From assembly GCA_033439255.1 (NCBI GenBank), contig CM065886.1:1550001-1614000 (forward strand): a stretch of DNA of 64,000 nt, read 5' to 3'. The DNA comes from Hericium rajendrae (Eukaryota > Basidiomycota > Agaricomycetes > Russulales > Hericiaceae). The translations under genes and the position numbers were made by a program. Positions 43,302 through 53,807 of the stretch are shown piece after piece. Numbering within the stretch: position 1 is the stretch's first letter; each line of letters begins with the position of its first letter. The notes under the pieces are model-generated. The model was not told the DNA's origin. It made no database searches and saw only the letters and a list, made by a program, of their open reading frames with translations.

Positions 43302-45873
43302 ATGGCCGACGTCGCGCCACCAGTATATACCCCGAGAGCGCCTCCCGAGGCGACTCCGAGCGCATCCTCCGGAGCAACCTCCAGCGCAGCGGCCATCCCC
43401 TCGACACTGCGCGTGGGCGGTCGCATGATCAAGACCGCCCTCGTCGATACTGAGGGCGTCAAGGTCCACCTCGGCCTGCTCCGCGCGTTCTGGGACCTGC
43501 GGCAGACGGTCGAAGCGGGCCTGGATGCGCGCTTTCCTCCGTTTGCGCGGACGATGCATCCCGAGCAGCGGTGGGCGTGGTTCCTCACGCTTGCTGTCGA
43601 GAGGTAGTGTGTCCTTCTTTTTGTGAATTTATCTTTGGCTTAGAAGTGAATTTGAAAATGCAGATTTGACCGGTGGTCCCGGGTGGTCACTCCGCGGAGC
43701 GACATCCGGTCGTGGGTAGCGAACGAGATTCCGCCTTTGGATGTCTGTATGGTCTGGCATGCCTATCTCTTGAATCCTCAGTAAGCGTACATGTCTATTC
43801 TCCATGGTTTCATGCCTTCTCATCGTCGCTCTAGACGTTACGCAGAGGATTGCAACCGCATCCTGCCCCAATTTGCAGTGATACGTCCAGGAACGATGCT
43901 TGCTGCGGTCGTATGTAGAATGGGCGTCTATCGGAACTATATGGCTCTGACCACAGAATGCACTCATTCAGAAACAAATCGGAGATATCTCAGCGTTCAT
44001 GCCGACTGAGTCTCGCAAGCAGTCCTGGCTCTCCGAAACGGTCACACAGTTTGATCCTTTCGATTCGCTGCAGACGATGGTCAGGCAAGCGCTCACTTGT
44101 CCGCAATGCAGTGCAAAGCTTGACGTTCGTGAGTTCGTTTATACGTTTTTTGATGAACGGCTTTCTAACTTCGCCTCAGCTTATGTCACGGATGATGGGA
44201 AGGGATACGCGCAGCAGAAGTTTAGCACTATATGCCAGGCTTGCCGGCTCGAGATCACCAAGGAAACGTTGGCTGTTGGGAACTTCACCACTACTCTGGC
44301 CATAGACCACAGGGATGCGATGGTCTTGCGCCGATATCGCGGTGCCGCGTTTCTCCCGTGAGCCCAATTGCTTAGGCCTCTGTCTGCTGCCAGTGCTAAT
44401 TTGAATTGATGAAAGTGGCACCATTCGTACGCCGGAGGTTGCAGAGGACGGGCGACGCGCGGAGCGCATCAAGAGCCTGCTTCTCCAGACCCCGCTGTTT
44501 GCACGGAGACGTGGCGTAAGGCCGACACCGGCGGAAATGGGGACGAGCGTCCAGTGGAGCATGGACCTCATCAGGAAGTTGCCTACGGCTGTGAGGCCGC
44601 GAATGTTAGCCTTGCACATGTCGCTCCTTGGGCTGGAGTACTGAAATTCTTTGCAGGCTCAACCGGATTCTGAGCTCGTATAGCGATCAGCGGCCTTTTT
44701 CTGTTGAGCTGGTCGGAGCGGTACGAAATATGCTTGCGTTGAATTCATGTGAGGTGCTGATATCGTGCATAGGTGCTTCGGCAGGGAACCTTCGTCAAGA
44801 AGATGCATGAGTTAGGATGGACTGAGCTGGGATACTTCGACGATGAAGAAGACAGCATGGCAATCGTGCATGCAATCGTTCGATATCATGCGTACGTACA
44901 GTAACAATATACTCCAACCTCGCACCGCACCTGAATGTGTTCGCAGGTTCCTCGACTTAATGTCGTTCTCTACAACGTCGTTTTTCGTGCCTACCCTCGA
45001 CATCGATCTAGTCTGGCACACGCACCAGCTCTTCGCGGTTTCATATCAAGTAGACTGCAAGAAATATGTCGGCCGATACATCGACCAGTACGTCGCGTCC
45101 AGCTCCAATCGCCACCGTCCCTGATCCATCCTGCCAGCGACGACAAAGTGGAAGAAACACACCTCTCGAACGCATTTGACTTGACCTGTCGCGCCTGGAA
45201 CGTGCGTATCCTCCGCCCACCGCCACTCACCATACTGACCGTCCGCAGGCGCGCTTCAACGTCCCGTACATGCACTGCGGGTGCCCGCTCCCGGGCGACA
45301 CTGTCGGGCAAAAGCTCGCGCGCTTCGTGAATCGCCTGCGCTACGAGCCCGCGGCGCTCGCGCCGTCCGAGCACCCCGCGATGCGCGCCGCGACGCACCC
45401 GTCCGACCATAGCGGCGTGAAGGTGCCCACGCTCCCGCACGCGGAGGCGCAGGCGCGCGCGCGCGACGCCAAGATGCGCAGGCGGCGCGAGCGCGATGCG
45501 GCGCGCGTAAGGGAGGGCCGCATGAGCGCGGAGGCATACGAGCGCGGGCGGGCGCACGAGCCGGCGTTTTTGGTGCCGGTGCCGATGTATTGGGGCGGCG
45601 CGATGGGCGGGTGTGCGGGCGGGACGGGGAGCATTGTGAGTGCGGGCGGGTGCGGCGGGTTTGCGGGCTGTGCGGCGGTGAGTGCGGGTGCGGTCGTTGT
45701 GTTGGTAGTGTGTGCTGATGCGTTTGATGCAGGGCTCGGGTGCTGCGTGCGGGAGTGGCGGGTGCGGGAGTGGTTGGGGAGGATGTGGAGGTGGAGGTGG
45801 GGGTGGCTGTGGTGGGGGCGGCGGCGGCTGCGGTGGTGGCGGAGGCGGCGGCGGTGGTTACGGAGGAGGTTGA
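43302..45873 (+). CDS. Glycine-rich domain-containing protein (GRDP/DUF1399-like)
   Basis: Multi-exon gene. Exon 1 (43302-43604) encodes MADVAPPVYTPRAPPEATPS and RAFWDLRQTVEAGLDARFPP. Later exons contain FDRWSRVV, PPLDVCMVWHAYLLNPQRYAE, a paired-cysteine segment (CPQCSAKLDV ... CQACRLEI) that may bind a metal, and FFVPTLDIDLVWHTHQL, the key GRDP motif (two copies of the WHxH/WHAY-type signature). The C-terminus is a basic helix (RARDAKMRRRRERDAARVRE) and an extreme Gly/Cys tail (GGCGGGGGGGCGGGGGG...GYGGG) ending at TGA 45871-45873. GRDP proteins occur in plants and fungi with roles in stress or development; biochemical function unknown. Not every internal boundary was verified. The start is supported by a TATA-like box 43 bp upstream. 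Confidence 0.85.
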
Positions 45874-46140
45874 GACTTGCTGTTCTAAACTATTGCTGAC
45901 CAGTTATCATAGCTCCTTGATTTCCGATTATTTATCCTCTGTACTAGAGGCCTTATACCATTTATTCAATGTGTACACCATACTTATACCAACCATGACT
46001 TACAGTTCGATGCGCCGAATGTTTTGTGTCGCATCAGGTCGTATCGCTGCCAACGTGGAGTTGGAGCATTCCCAATCTTCCTCGCTCCTCATCGATGTTC
46101 TTCGTTCCACTCATCCACAAGGTCCTCTGTCCACGTTCAT
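45874..46140. other. Intergenic spacer
   Basis: 3' flank of the GRDP-like gene, leading into the hairpin at 46141. No gene seen. Confidence 0.4.
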
Positions 46141-46197
46141 CCAGCAAGGTTCCCACTGGCCATGCGTTTAACGCATGGCCAGTGGGAACCTTGCTGG
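46141..46197. repeat. Perfect 28-bp-arm hairpin
   Basis: The arm beginning CCAGCAAGGTTCCCACTGGC (46141-46168) is followed by a single T and its exact reverse complement (46170-46197). With 28 perfectly paired bases and a 1-nt centre it is far beyond chance. It lies in the convergent 3' spacer between the GRDP-like gene and cyclophilin. Confidence 0.9.
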
Positions 46198-46529
46198 TTA
46201 GAGTGAGAGCGGTCCCAGTCGACCAGTGAAGTACACGCGTGCCGCTTATCGCACGTTCGTAGACTTTGCCCGGGACCACGGCATTTTATCCCTCGTCGAC
46301 GATTTCAACGTCCGCATTTCAGTCAAAGTTCAGGCTTCGCGTCTCTGGTTACCAGCTACAGCAAACCTTCGCTACACAGCTACTGTACATTGTAAAACAC
46401 TTCTCTTCTGACCTTTACTTCCTTTCCTACCACATAAGAATAAAAACGCATCTGCGTGATGTGAGGATGCTGATCGGATGCTACAATGCGAGAGCCGGTG
46501 CGACAGCGACAGAGTCCAAAACGAGCCGT

Positions 46530-47178
46530 CTAAACGGTACCCGACTGGGCGATCGTGACGGTCGCGGCGGGCTTGCCGCTCTGGCTGCCGAGCGACTCGA
46601 TCTGCTTGACAAGGTCCATGCCCTCAACGACCTCACCTGAGATAAGTTGAGTTACATGCACATGAGATCAGATAGATCGGACGAACCGAAGACGACGTGG
46701 GCACCATCCAGCCACGAGGTGACGACGGTGGTGATGAAGAATTGCGAGCCATTGGTGTTCTTGCCGGCGTTGGCCATGGAGAGCATACCAGGCTTGGTGT
46801 GCTTGAGCTGGAAGTTCTCATCTGATCGAGACCAAGTCAGGCTCGCGTACGGGGACGGTTAGGAACCATATTTACCAGCGAACTTCTCGCCATAGATGGA
46901 CTTGCCGCCGGTGCCGTTGCCCTTGGTGAAGTCACCGCCCTGGAGCATGAAGTTGGGGATGATGCGGTGGAACGACGAGCCCTGGTAGCCGAAGCCGTGC
47001 TCGCCAGTGGCGAGCTCACGGAAGTTCTTCGCGGTCTTGGGGACGACGTCGTCATAGAGCTTGAAGACGATGCGGCCCGCAGGCTGGTTGTTAATGGCGA
47101 TGTCGAACTGCGCAAAAAAATAAATAAGAAATCCTGCGAGAACGGGCAGCGGGCGCGACTTACGAAGACGTTGGACAT
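46530..47178 (-). CDS. CPR1: Cyclophilin A-type peptidyl-prolyl cis-trans isomerase
   Basis: Cytosolic rotamase that isomerises Xaa-Pro bonds and is the usual cyclosporin A target. Four exons (47178-47164, 47107-46876, 46821-46687, 46636-46530) give 162 residues, the standard single-domain length. Active-site and drug-binding residues are present: [16 protein letters not shown] (Arg, Phe, Met, Gln), [17 protein letters not shown] and [18 protein letters not shown] (Trp, His). There is no signal peptide or C-terminal extension, so it is cytosolic/nuclear. The 5-codon first exon MSNVF is joined by GTAAGT...GCGCAG. Confidence 0.97.
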
Positions 47179-48925
47179 ATTGGCGTAGATAACTGCGAAA
47201 AGAAAGGACAGTGGGGAAGTTCGCAATTCTGGAGTCGATCTATATGTACTTGCCGGCGCTTGCCGGCGGAGATGATCTGGCCCGATATGGAACACGGTGG
47301 GGACCCTCATCATCATCCGTCGCTTGCACCATCGCATCGCCCCCAAAAGTGCCACAGTCTAGCCACCATCCAATTCATTTCCGTAGTCGAGAGGCTGATC
47401 TAATCCACCGCAACCTTTCTCCTGAACCGTCGCACTCGTCCGCACTTCAGCTATGTTCAGCCTCTCATCTACCCTCGAGCGCATTGGGGAACACTGAGAG
47501 CGATCGATGCAAATGGAAGATCCGATCGTCTTTTACTATTCCTAACAGATTCCGCCCCACCCATCTGGGAATAATCGCCTTTCTGAGGAGCAAGCGTCTT
47601 CGACCATCGATATCATTTGATCCTTTCCACCTGCTCGTATGACGCATCCACATCGAGGGTGGTGCTTACACACTTCGTTCAAGGCCTCGAAGAACTGGAA
47701 CTCACGCTCAGCGTCAACCGCGCTCTGCATCCGGGAACAAAGCGCTCAAATACACGCCATCCTGGGTGTGAAGATACCGAGGACTTCGCGACAGTTGCAC
47801 GTACACGAGGTGCGTTCCTTGTCCACATACGGGGTACACTCGGGTGAACCAGTGGTACACTGTATGACGGTTATGTCATTCCACAACGTAGTGTAGACAT
47901 ACGACTAGACTCGTTCGTATTCTCAGCTTCACTTCAATGTTTCACAAATTTACTAACGTAAAATTTCACCTTGCAGCGGACAACTTGTACTTACATTCTA
48001 GAACAGCATTTCGTCATATTGACCTTAACCATACGATATGGTTTTTACGTGTAATTCAGAAGGCTGCTCCCGCGAATTCCAATATTTCTGGTCATTCAGA
48101 GGTACTCGTACTCGCAAAGTCGACTCTGATGATTCTCAGTATCTCATCTTATTCGTCTGTATATTTCAGGAGGATTTTTCACATTAGCTTTGCGAAGATC
48201 AACCACCGGTAAGTTCAGCTCTGTTACGTCCCGGACTTTCAAGTTACCTCCATTGACAAGGACAGATTACAGTAAAGGGCAACAGGGCATCACTCGCCGC
48301 GAGATGGCATCCCGACGCGTCAAGGTCCAATGGCTTAAATTCTCACAAACTGTACCATGGGACCTTCGCAGGGTCTACACTAGGCCGAGATGCGGTCAGC
48401 GACTAGTCAGCCCAACGGCGATAACAACGCAGGCACTTCGTATCGTATGAGCGACAAGCTCGAGGTACTTGACAAGTAATTCCGGCTCAACGCCGAAACT
48501 TTATCACCAACTTATATTCCGCCGAATCCCCAAATAACTTCTATAGCTTCCATAACGTCCCTCTTCCGTCTGGGGCTTTTTCCCCCGGCTATCTTCCTCG
48601 GTTCCATCTCACCGAAATAGGAAGAAGGTGGGCTTCCTCTACATCTATTGAGGTTCTAAACTACACGGCCACGCAGTATCTGCAAAACTGTATCTCTTGA
48701 CTTCTTATTGATGGTCGCCAGGTCTATTTTCAGCCAACAACACTTGCGTTACGCGGAAGTGTAGAGGAGCACGACAGTAAGCATGCGTTCGATCATCCCG
48801 ATGGCTGATGCAACATATTTCAATGCAACCAACCTTTTCAAGTTCCTCCCTCCATCATATATCTCAAAGCTTTGTGAGTCTATCCATACCAGCATCGCCC
48901 GTTTTTACTTCTCTTCAACTTCGCC
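47179..48925. other. Intergenic region
   Basis: About 1.75 kb with no recognised gene; cyclophilin promoter at the left. Short unlinked open frames only. Confidence 0.45.
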
Positions 48926-49492
48926 ATGTCTTCAGAGAAATATTTCAAGGTTGATATCCTTGGCTCTGATCTTGACGCTTTGAAAGCCAGGCTACAACTC
49001 ACGCGTTTCCCCGAGAAACTCGGATGGGACTATGGCGTGCCGCTTGCGGATATTTGCTATCTCGCACAATGATGGACTGACGGCGGTCAGCACAAGGTTG
49101 AGAAGGAGATGAACAAACCGTAGATGTTCACGCGCGACGTCAACGTCGACGGCTTTGGCACTGCCCGCTGAACATCCACTATATGTACCAACGCCATTCC
49201 CTTGCTGTTCCCGCACGGATGTAGGCCTTACCCCCGTTTTGAAAATTGACTGGTTTGCTCGCGGTGTCCTATCAGGGCCTGGTAGTTTCTTCGAAGTACT
49301 ATGAAAGATACAGTTATTGCGGAAGAAAACGCCCCCGGATTACCCGAGCTTTCATGTCGTGGCAATACTGTCACTACCCGGCTTTACCATCTCCGAGGAT
49401 TCTCGTAAGAAAGGATACAAAGGCAAGCAGTATGCTGCTACATGGCGTGTGACCGTGGATTCAGCGCTCGCGCTCGGACTCGCAGTTCCATG
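48926..49492 (+). pseudogene. Truncated epoxide hydrolase pseudogene
   Basis: Aligned to exons 1 and 2 of the epoxide hydrolase at 49872. ATG 48926 starts MSSEKYFKVDILGSDLDALK and continues RFPEKLGWDYGVPLADICYL; in-frame stops then appear at CAA-TGA and CCG-TAG, and GGC-ACT-GCC-CGC-TGA replaces the paralogous GGCACGCTGAAC by a frame change. A remnant of exon 2 (GGCCTGGTAGTTTCTTCGAA, SFHVVAILSLPGFTIS in another frame) runs to about 49490. The nucleophile (GGDWG), lid and catalytic His regions are absent. Confidence 0.88.
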
Positions 49493-49871
49493 TAAGTTAC
49501 TTTACAGCCGAAGTGCAAGTTCGCCATGATAATTTATTTCCATGTAATCGAGTAATACAAGCTCAGTTGCGAGGCATTATCATTACGCATGTTTGCCCAA
49601 TATTCGTAAATATTCAGCAACGCATCCTTTGATATGACCATCTTCATTTTTATTGACACCCCTTCTCAAGGTCAGATGCAATGTCCTCACGCCATAGAGT
49701 TAGCCTCAAAGAAGCACTCGGCCGTCAGAATGGTTTGAGCTCACCCTCTAACGAGACGAGACTCTGACAAGCCGGCGCTTCCTCACAAGGCCCGACGCCT
49801 TCGAATTCACACTAGCAGCTAAGGACCTAGCCTTCAATTCCCATAAGTGCCTTGTTCACATTCACCCCACC
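49493..49871. other. Spacer between epoxide hydrolase pseudogene and gene
   Basis: AT-rich spacer holding the promoter of the intact gene; no coding sequence recognised. Confidence 0.4.
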
Positions 49872-51431
49872 ATGTCCGAGAAACCGTTCAAAGTCGACAT
49901 TCCCGACTCTGAGATCGACGTGCTAGAAGCCAGGTTGAAGCTGACACGCCTGCCCGATGAACTCGACAGCGCCGGATGGAACTACGGCGTGCCGCTTGCG
50001 GATGTTCGTCGTCTCGTCGAGCGGTGGACTGATGGGTACGACTGGCGCAAGGCCGAGAGGGTGATGAACGAGCTGCCGATGTTCACGCGCGACGTTGACG
50101 TTGATGGCTTTGGCACGCTGAACATCCACTACGTGCACCAGAAGAGCGCGGTCAAGAATGCGATTCCGTTGTTGTTCGTGCATGGATGTACATCGTCATG
50201 TTGCGCTGAAAGATGACGGGATTTAATTGACGAGCTTGGACAGGGCCTGGAAATTTCTTGGAGGTCCAGAAGATACTGCCGCTGCTGAATGAAGCGTCTT
50301 CAGAGCATCCGAGCTTTCACGTCGTGGCGATGTCTCTCCCCGGGTTCACCTTCTCTGAGAATCCTCGCAAGAAGGGTTTCAAGATTAAACAGTATGCCGA
50401 GGTAGGCGTGTACCAGGCTTGTACGGGCGACCATACTCACCATACGCTTAGGTTGCTAATAAGTTGATGCTCGCCCTTGGCTATGACGAGTACGTCACCC
50501 AGGGAGGCGATTGGGGCCATATCGTCCGTATCCTGTTGCACTTTCTGCTGAATTCTGTATGCTCAACCCTCTGCATGCTTTAGCTCACCCGTGCGATCGC
50601 TGGGTTCTACGGCGGCAAGCACGTCAAGGCCTGGCATAGCAATATGGCGCAGTAAGTCTGTCCAGCGAGACGTTCAAAGGCTGTGTGTGAAGCGCAATGC
50701 CATCTAGCGCATTCTCACCTCGGCTCTCCGACCATCCTGTTGCGTGGTTGAGGAACTTGATCACTCCTTACGCTGAATGGGAGCAGAAGGGTCTCGAGCG
50801 GTCTGAGTGGTTCGAAACGCGCGGGAAAGGGTATTTCTGGGAACAGTCGACCCAGCCTCAGACGCTCGGGTACGCGCTCGCCGACTCGCCTGTTGGCCTG
50901 CTAGCTTGGATCTATGAGAAGTTGGTCACTTGGACTGATAGCTTCCCCTGGGATGACGATGAAGGTGAGTGGAGTGTTGCACTGTAAGCTGGTGTGCATC
51001 CTGCTGATGGTCGGTTCCAGTGTTGACCTGGGTCTCACTGTACTGGTTCTCCCGCCCAGGACCTGCTGCTTCTCTTCGAATCTACTACGAGGTCGGGCTG
51101 AAGCGCGACAGCTACAAACCACTTGAGTCGACTCTGTCCAAGGTACCCATGGGCATGTCGTGGTTTCCCAAAGACATCTTTGTAAACCCGAAGAAGTGAG
51201 TTATCTTCTAGGCGCAGTGCTTTGCTCGACCGTTCTAAGCTGGTTCGTCCTGATTCTAGTTGGGTTCGTACTCTCGGACATCTTGTGTTTAGGTCTGTTC
51301 ATTCGGACGGCGGACATTTCGCGTCGTATGAGTGGCCCAAGGAGCTCGTCGATGATGTGCGCGCGATGTTTGGGAAGGGTGGTCCAGCGTACGGCATCGT
51401 ACCAGGAAAAGCAGGTTCAGGTTTTGACTAA
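49872..51431 (+). CDS. Epoxide hydrolase (alpha/beta-hydrolase with EHN domain)
   Basis: Hydrolyses epoxides to diols through a covalent ester intermediate; likely detoxification or secondary metabolism. Seven exons (49872-50187, 50244-50401, 50452-50523, 50584-50651, 50693-50964, 51021-51195, 51260-51431) give 410 residues. The N-terminal epoxide hydrolase domain ([37 protein letters not shown]) is followed by the oxyanion motif HGWPG (104-108, created by splicing), nucleophile Asp178 in GGDWG, the lid with its tyrosine-containing segments and His373 in [12 protein letters not shown]. This matches microsomal-type fungal epoxide hydrolases, but there is no N-terminal membrane anchor, so it is probably soluble. 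Exon 5 uses an acceptor (TGTGAAG) that is less typical. A decayed duplicate lies 380 bp upstream. Confidence 0.92.
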
Positions 51432-51577
51432 AAAATTTCGACGCATCTTACTAGTACGAACTCAGGTAAGTATTGCGGACGCCCATGGAACGGTTGACGA
51501 ATGCGATGATACTACTAATGCATTGTCCAACAGAATTGGCCTGATTCCTACGATCTCCCTATGACCAGTCAGGTAAA

Positions 51578-52340
51578 TCACTTTTTCTTCTTGTCGAGCT
51601 CTCCGCCTTTCAGGCCATATTGCGTAGTGTCTCCACCCTTCCGCTTGTGATGCGACTGCATATCGTGCCTCAATTCCCTGCTGGTCATCCCGTGGCTAGG
51701 GTGGCCAATCACCCATGGTTGATCGAGATCTGCCGATGTGGAACCGGTGAGTGTGTCTCCTACTGTCGTGGGAGCCCCGAAAGGGTCGGGATCAGTGACC
51801 GGTGGACTCAGTCGGGGCAGACCGACTTGGTCTTGCGTTAGCCCTGCATCTGCAAGATGTCATGAGATACGTGGGGCGGCTGACAGGAGGGCGCACTTAC
51901 CACCAGGGATGGTGTAGACTGTGCCGCCCTTGGTCGAGGGTATGAAGATGCCAGTCGGAGGACGCTCATGGGCTGGCGGAGAAGGTTTGTGGGCTGGCGG
52001 AGAAGGTTCACGGGCTGGTGGAGATCGGCGAAGTCCTGCGGGAGGACGGTCGCGCCCAGTCGGGGGCGGCAGGTGTTCCTCGGGACGAAGTTCGCTGCGG
52101 GCGGAAGCCTGCTCCTGTGGAGCGTCGCTCGAAGGCGGCTGGTTGGCTGATGCGAGGTTCTGTTAGATGGCATTCACGATGGATGTGAGATGTGGACATA
52201 CGTGCGTCGATAGGGTCAACAGCTACAAAGTGGTGACCCGTGCGAGCACTGGCCGCGCCAGGTATCCTATATCGACTGGCTTCGTCACCGACGTCTTCAA
52301 TGTTCGGAGGGGAGCGAATAGGCTCTTGTGAATCGGACAT
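51578..52340 (-). CDS. Proline-rich protein of unknown function
   Basis: Three exons (52340-52202, 52146-51901, 51843-51578) give 216 residues, frame consistent throughout. Sequence highlights: MSDSQEPIRSPPNIEDVGDE start, RPEEHLPPPTGRDRPPAGLR, a 7-residue repeat of the PPAHKPS type (three units), TGIFIPSTKGGTVYTIPG and a lysine-rich end GGELDKKKK. It is predicted to be largely disordered. No known domain. Two acceptors compete for exon 2: CATCAG at 52147 restores the frame, whereas the upstream AACAG would not. It converges on the epoxide hydrolase gene. Confidence 0.65.
51970..52032. repeat. 21-bp coding tandem repeat, three units
   Basis: GGGCTGG-GGAGA blocks recur at 51970, 51991 and 52012 (period 21 bp), encoding on the minus strand a 7-residue proline-rich repeat in the gene at 51578. 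Confidence 0.75.
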
Positions 52341-52395
52341 GGTGAGTGGTTTGACTGATGCTGGTCTTGCGATGAGTGTTGTGGGTTCCAGAGCG

Positions 52396-52404
52396 TATAT
52401 ATAT
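52396..52404 (-). promoter_or_regulatory. TATA-like box of proline-rich protein gene
   Basis: TATATATAT, 56-64 bp upstream of the minus-strand ATG at 52340. Confidence 0.5.
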
Positions 52405-53807
52405 CGCAAACCTGGTCATGTTTGGGGACGGGTGCGATGTATCGCCACCCTTGCATCATGGCCCCTAGCAATATTATGAAACCAATTGAAACGCTGTGGT
52501 GAAACCGCTGGGAGTAGACCTTTGTTAGACCGAGTGCCAGAAGCTGAAAGAAGGCTGGGGCCGCCTAGGGATATGACGTAGCCCGTGTTTCTGGTCATCG
52601 CGATGACACATCCACCGATCCATCTTCCTCCGTCCCTGACAACGAAGCAAGAAAGTCAGATCTCTTTGTTCGACTCGTACGAAAGAAAACGCCGCCGCCG
52701 ACATGCCATGATCAAAACTGGGCAAAGTTGCACATTTTATCTGTGGACGGAAGATAGATGCGCTGTTTCAGAGGTAGGAAGACTGATGTGGACGATAGCA
52801 GTGTTTTTCAGTACAGATGACCCGTCACTCATATCTTCCCTGCTGGTCGAAGGTGAGTACTCTGTCTGTATATATCGGGAGAGGTTATATTTGAGCGTTC
52901 TCCGGGTCTCAGAAGTTGTATCAAGTCACTCTATGGAAGTGACAGAGTATCAGCGCAACAGGGATGATAACACACTTGCTGCGCTCTCATCTTGACCATA
53001 GTCTTAAAGAGAAATAACATTTATTTGCTCTTGTGCTGTCCGAATTTTGTGGGTCCGTTCTGGTTCGTATCGAGCTTTCTCAGAAAATTGAATCGTCGTT
53101 CTAATAAAGTCAATTGCAGGCGTTGAAATCATCCTCACTGCACTTGCTTCCTAGTGAAGAACAGAAATCTGCATAACATAATGTCTTGCGAGGATCTATC
53201 GTGGTGCGTACCAAGGCATCTATACCAGCGAACTGGGCGTGGCGAGGGCATCGCGCTTGAGCCCAGGCGGGAACGGCAGCACCCATCTGTCTCTGCATCG
53301 CTCCCGTCGTCCCTCCCGCCGGCTGTCGGGAAAGACAGGCAAGGGTAGCGTCGCGGCAACGAGAGGCAGCACTACCTGAACGACGCCTCACGGATTAGCG
53401 AAGATCGAGGTCTTCAAAGAGAATACCGTTGGTAGGTGCGCAGCTGACAATGATGTTGCTAGGCTGAATGCCACAAACCATATCGCTGTTCTTTATGGAG
53501 TTTTAATGTAATGTGAGATGCTATTGTCTTCAGCTGGTGAATGCTGACGGCCTGCATTGTTTTGCCGCATCGCCATTGAACTGTTCGTCGGTTAGGCGAC
53601 GACGCGTCATGTGACCGAGACAATAGGAAACGGAGATCTTCAACTTGTGCTGGGACCGTTGTTCTCCATCTCAGCAGCTCCTTACCTCTCACTCAACTCC
53701 AACCAGTTTCTCACATCTTCCCGCCGTCTTCACCTAACCTTCTGGTACGCTGACACTCTATCTAATTCTTCCATTATATCCTGATCGCTTTGCAGCCTCT
53801 TGCAACC
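52405..53807. other. Intergenic region
   Basis: About 1.4 kb with no recognised gene. The 3' end (CTTTGCAG at about 53785-53792) looks like an acceptor 15 bp before the F-box gene ATG, suggesting a 5'UTR intron. Confidence 0.4.
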
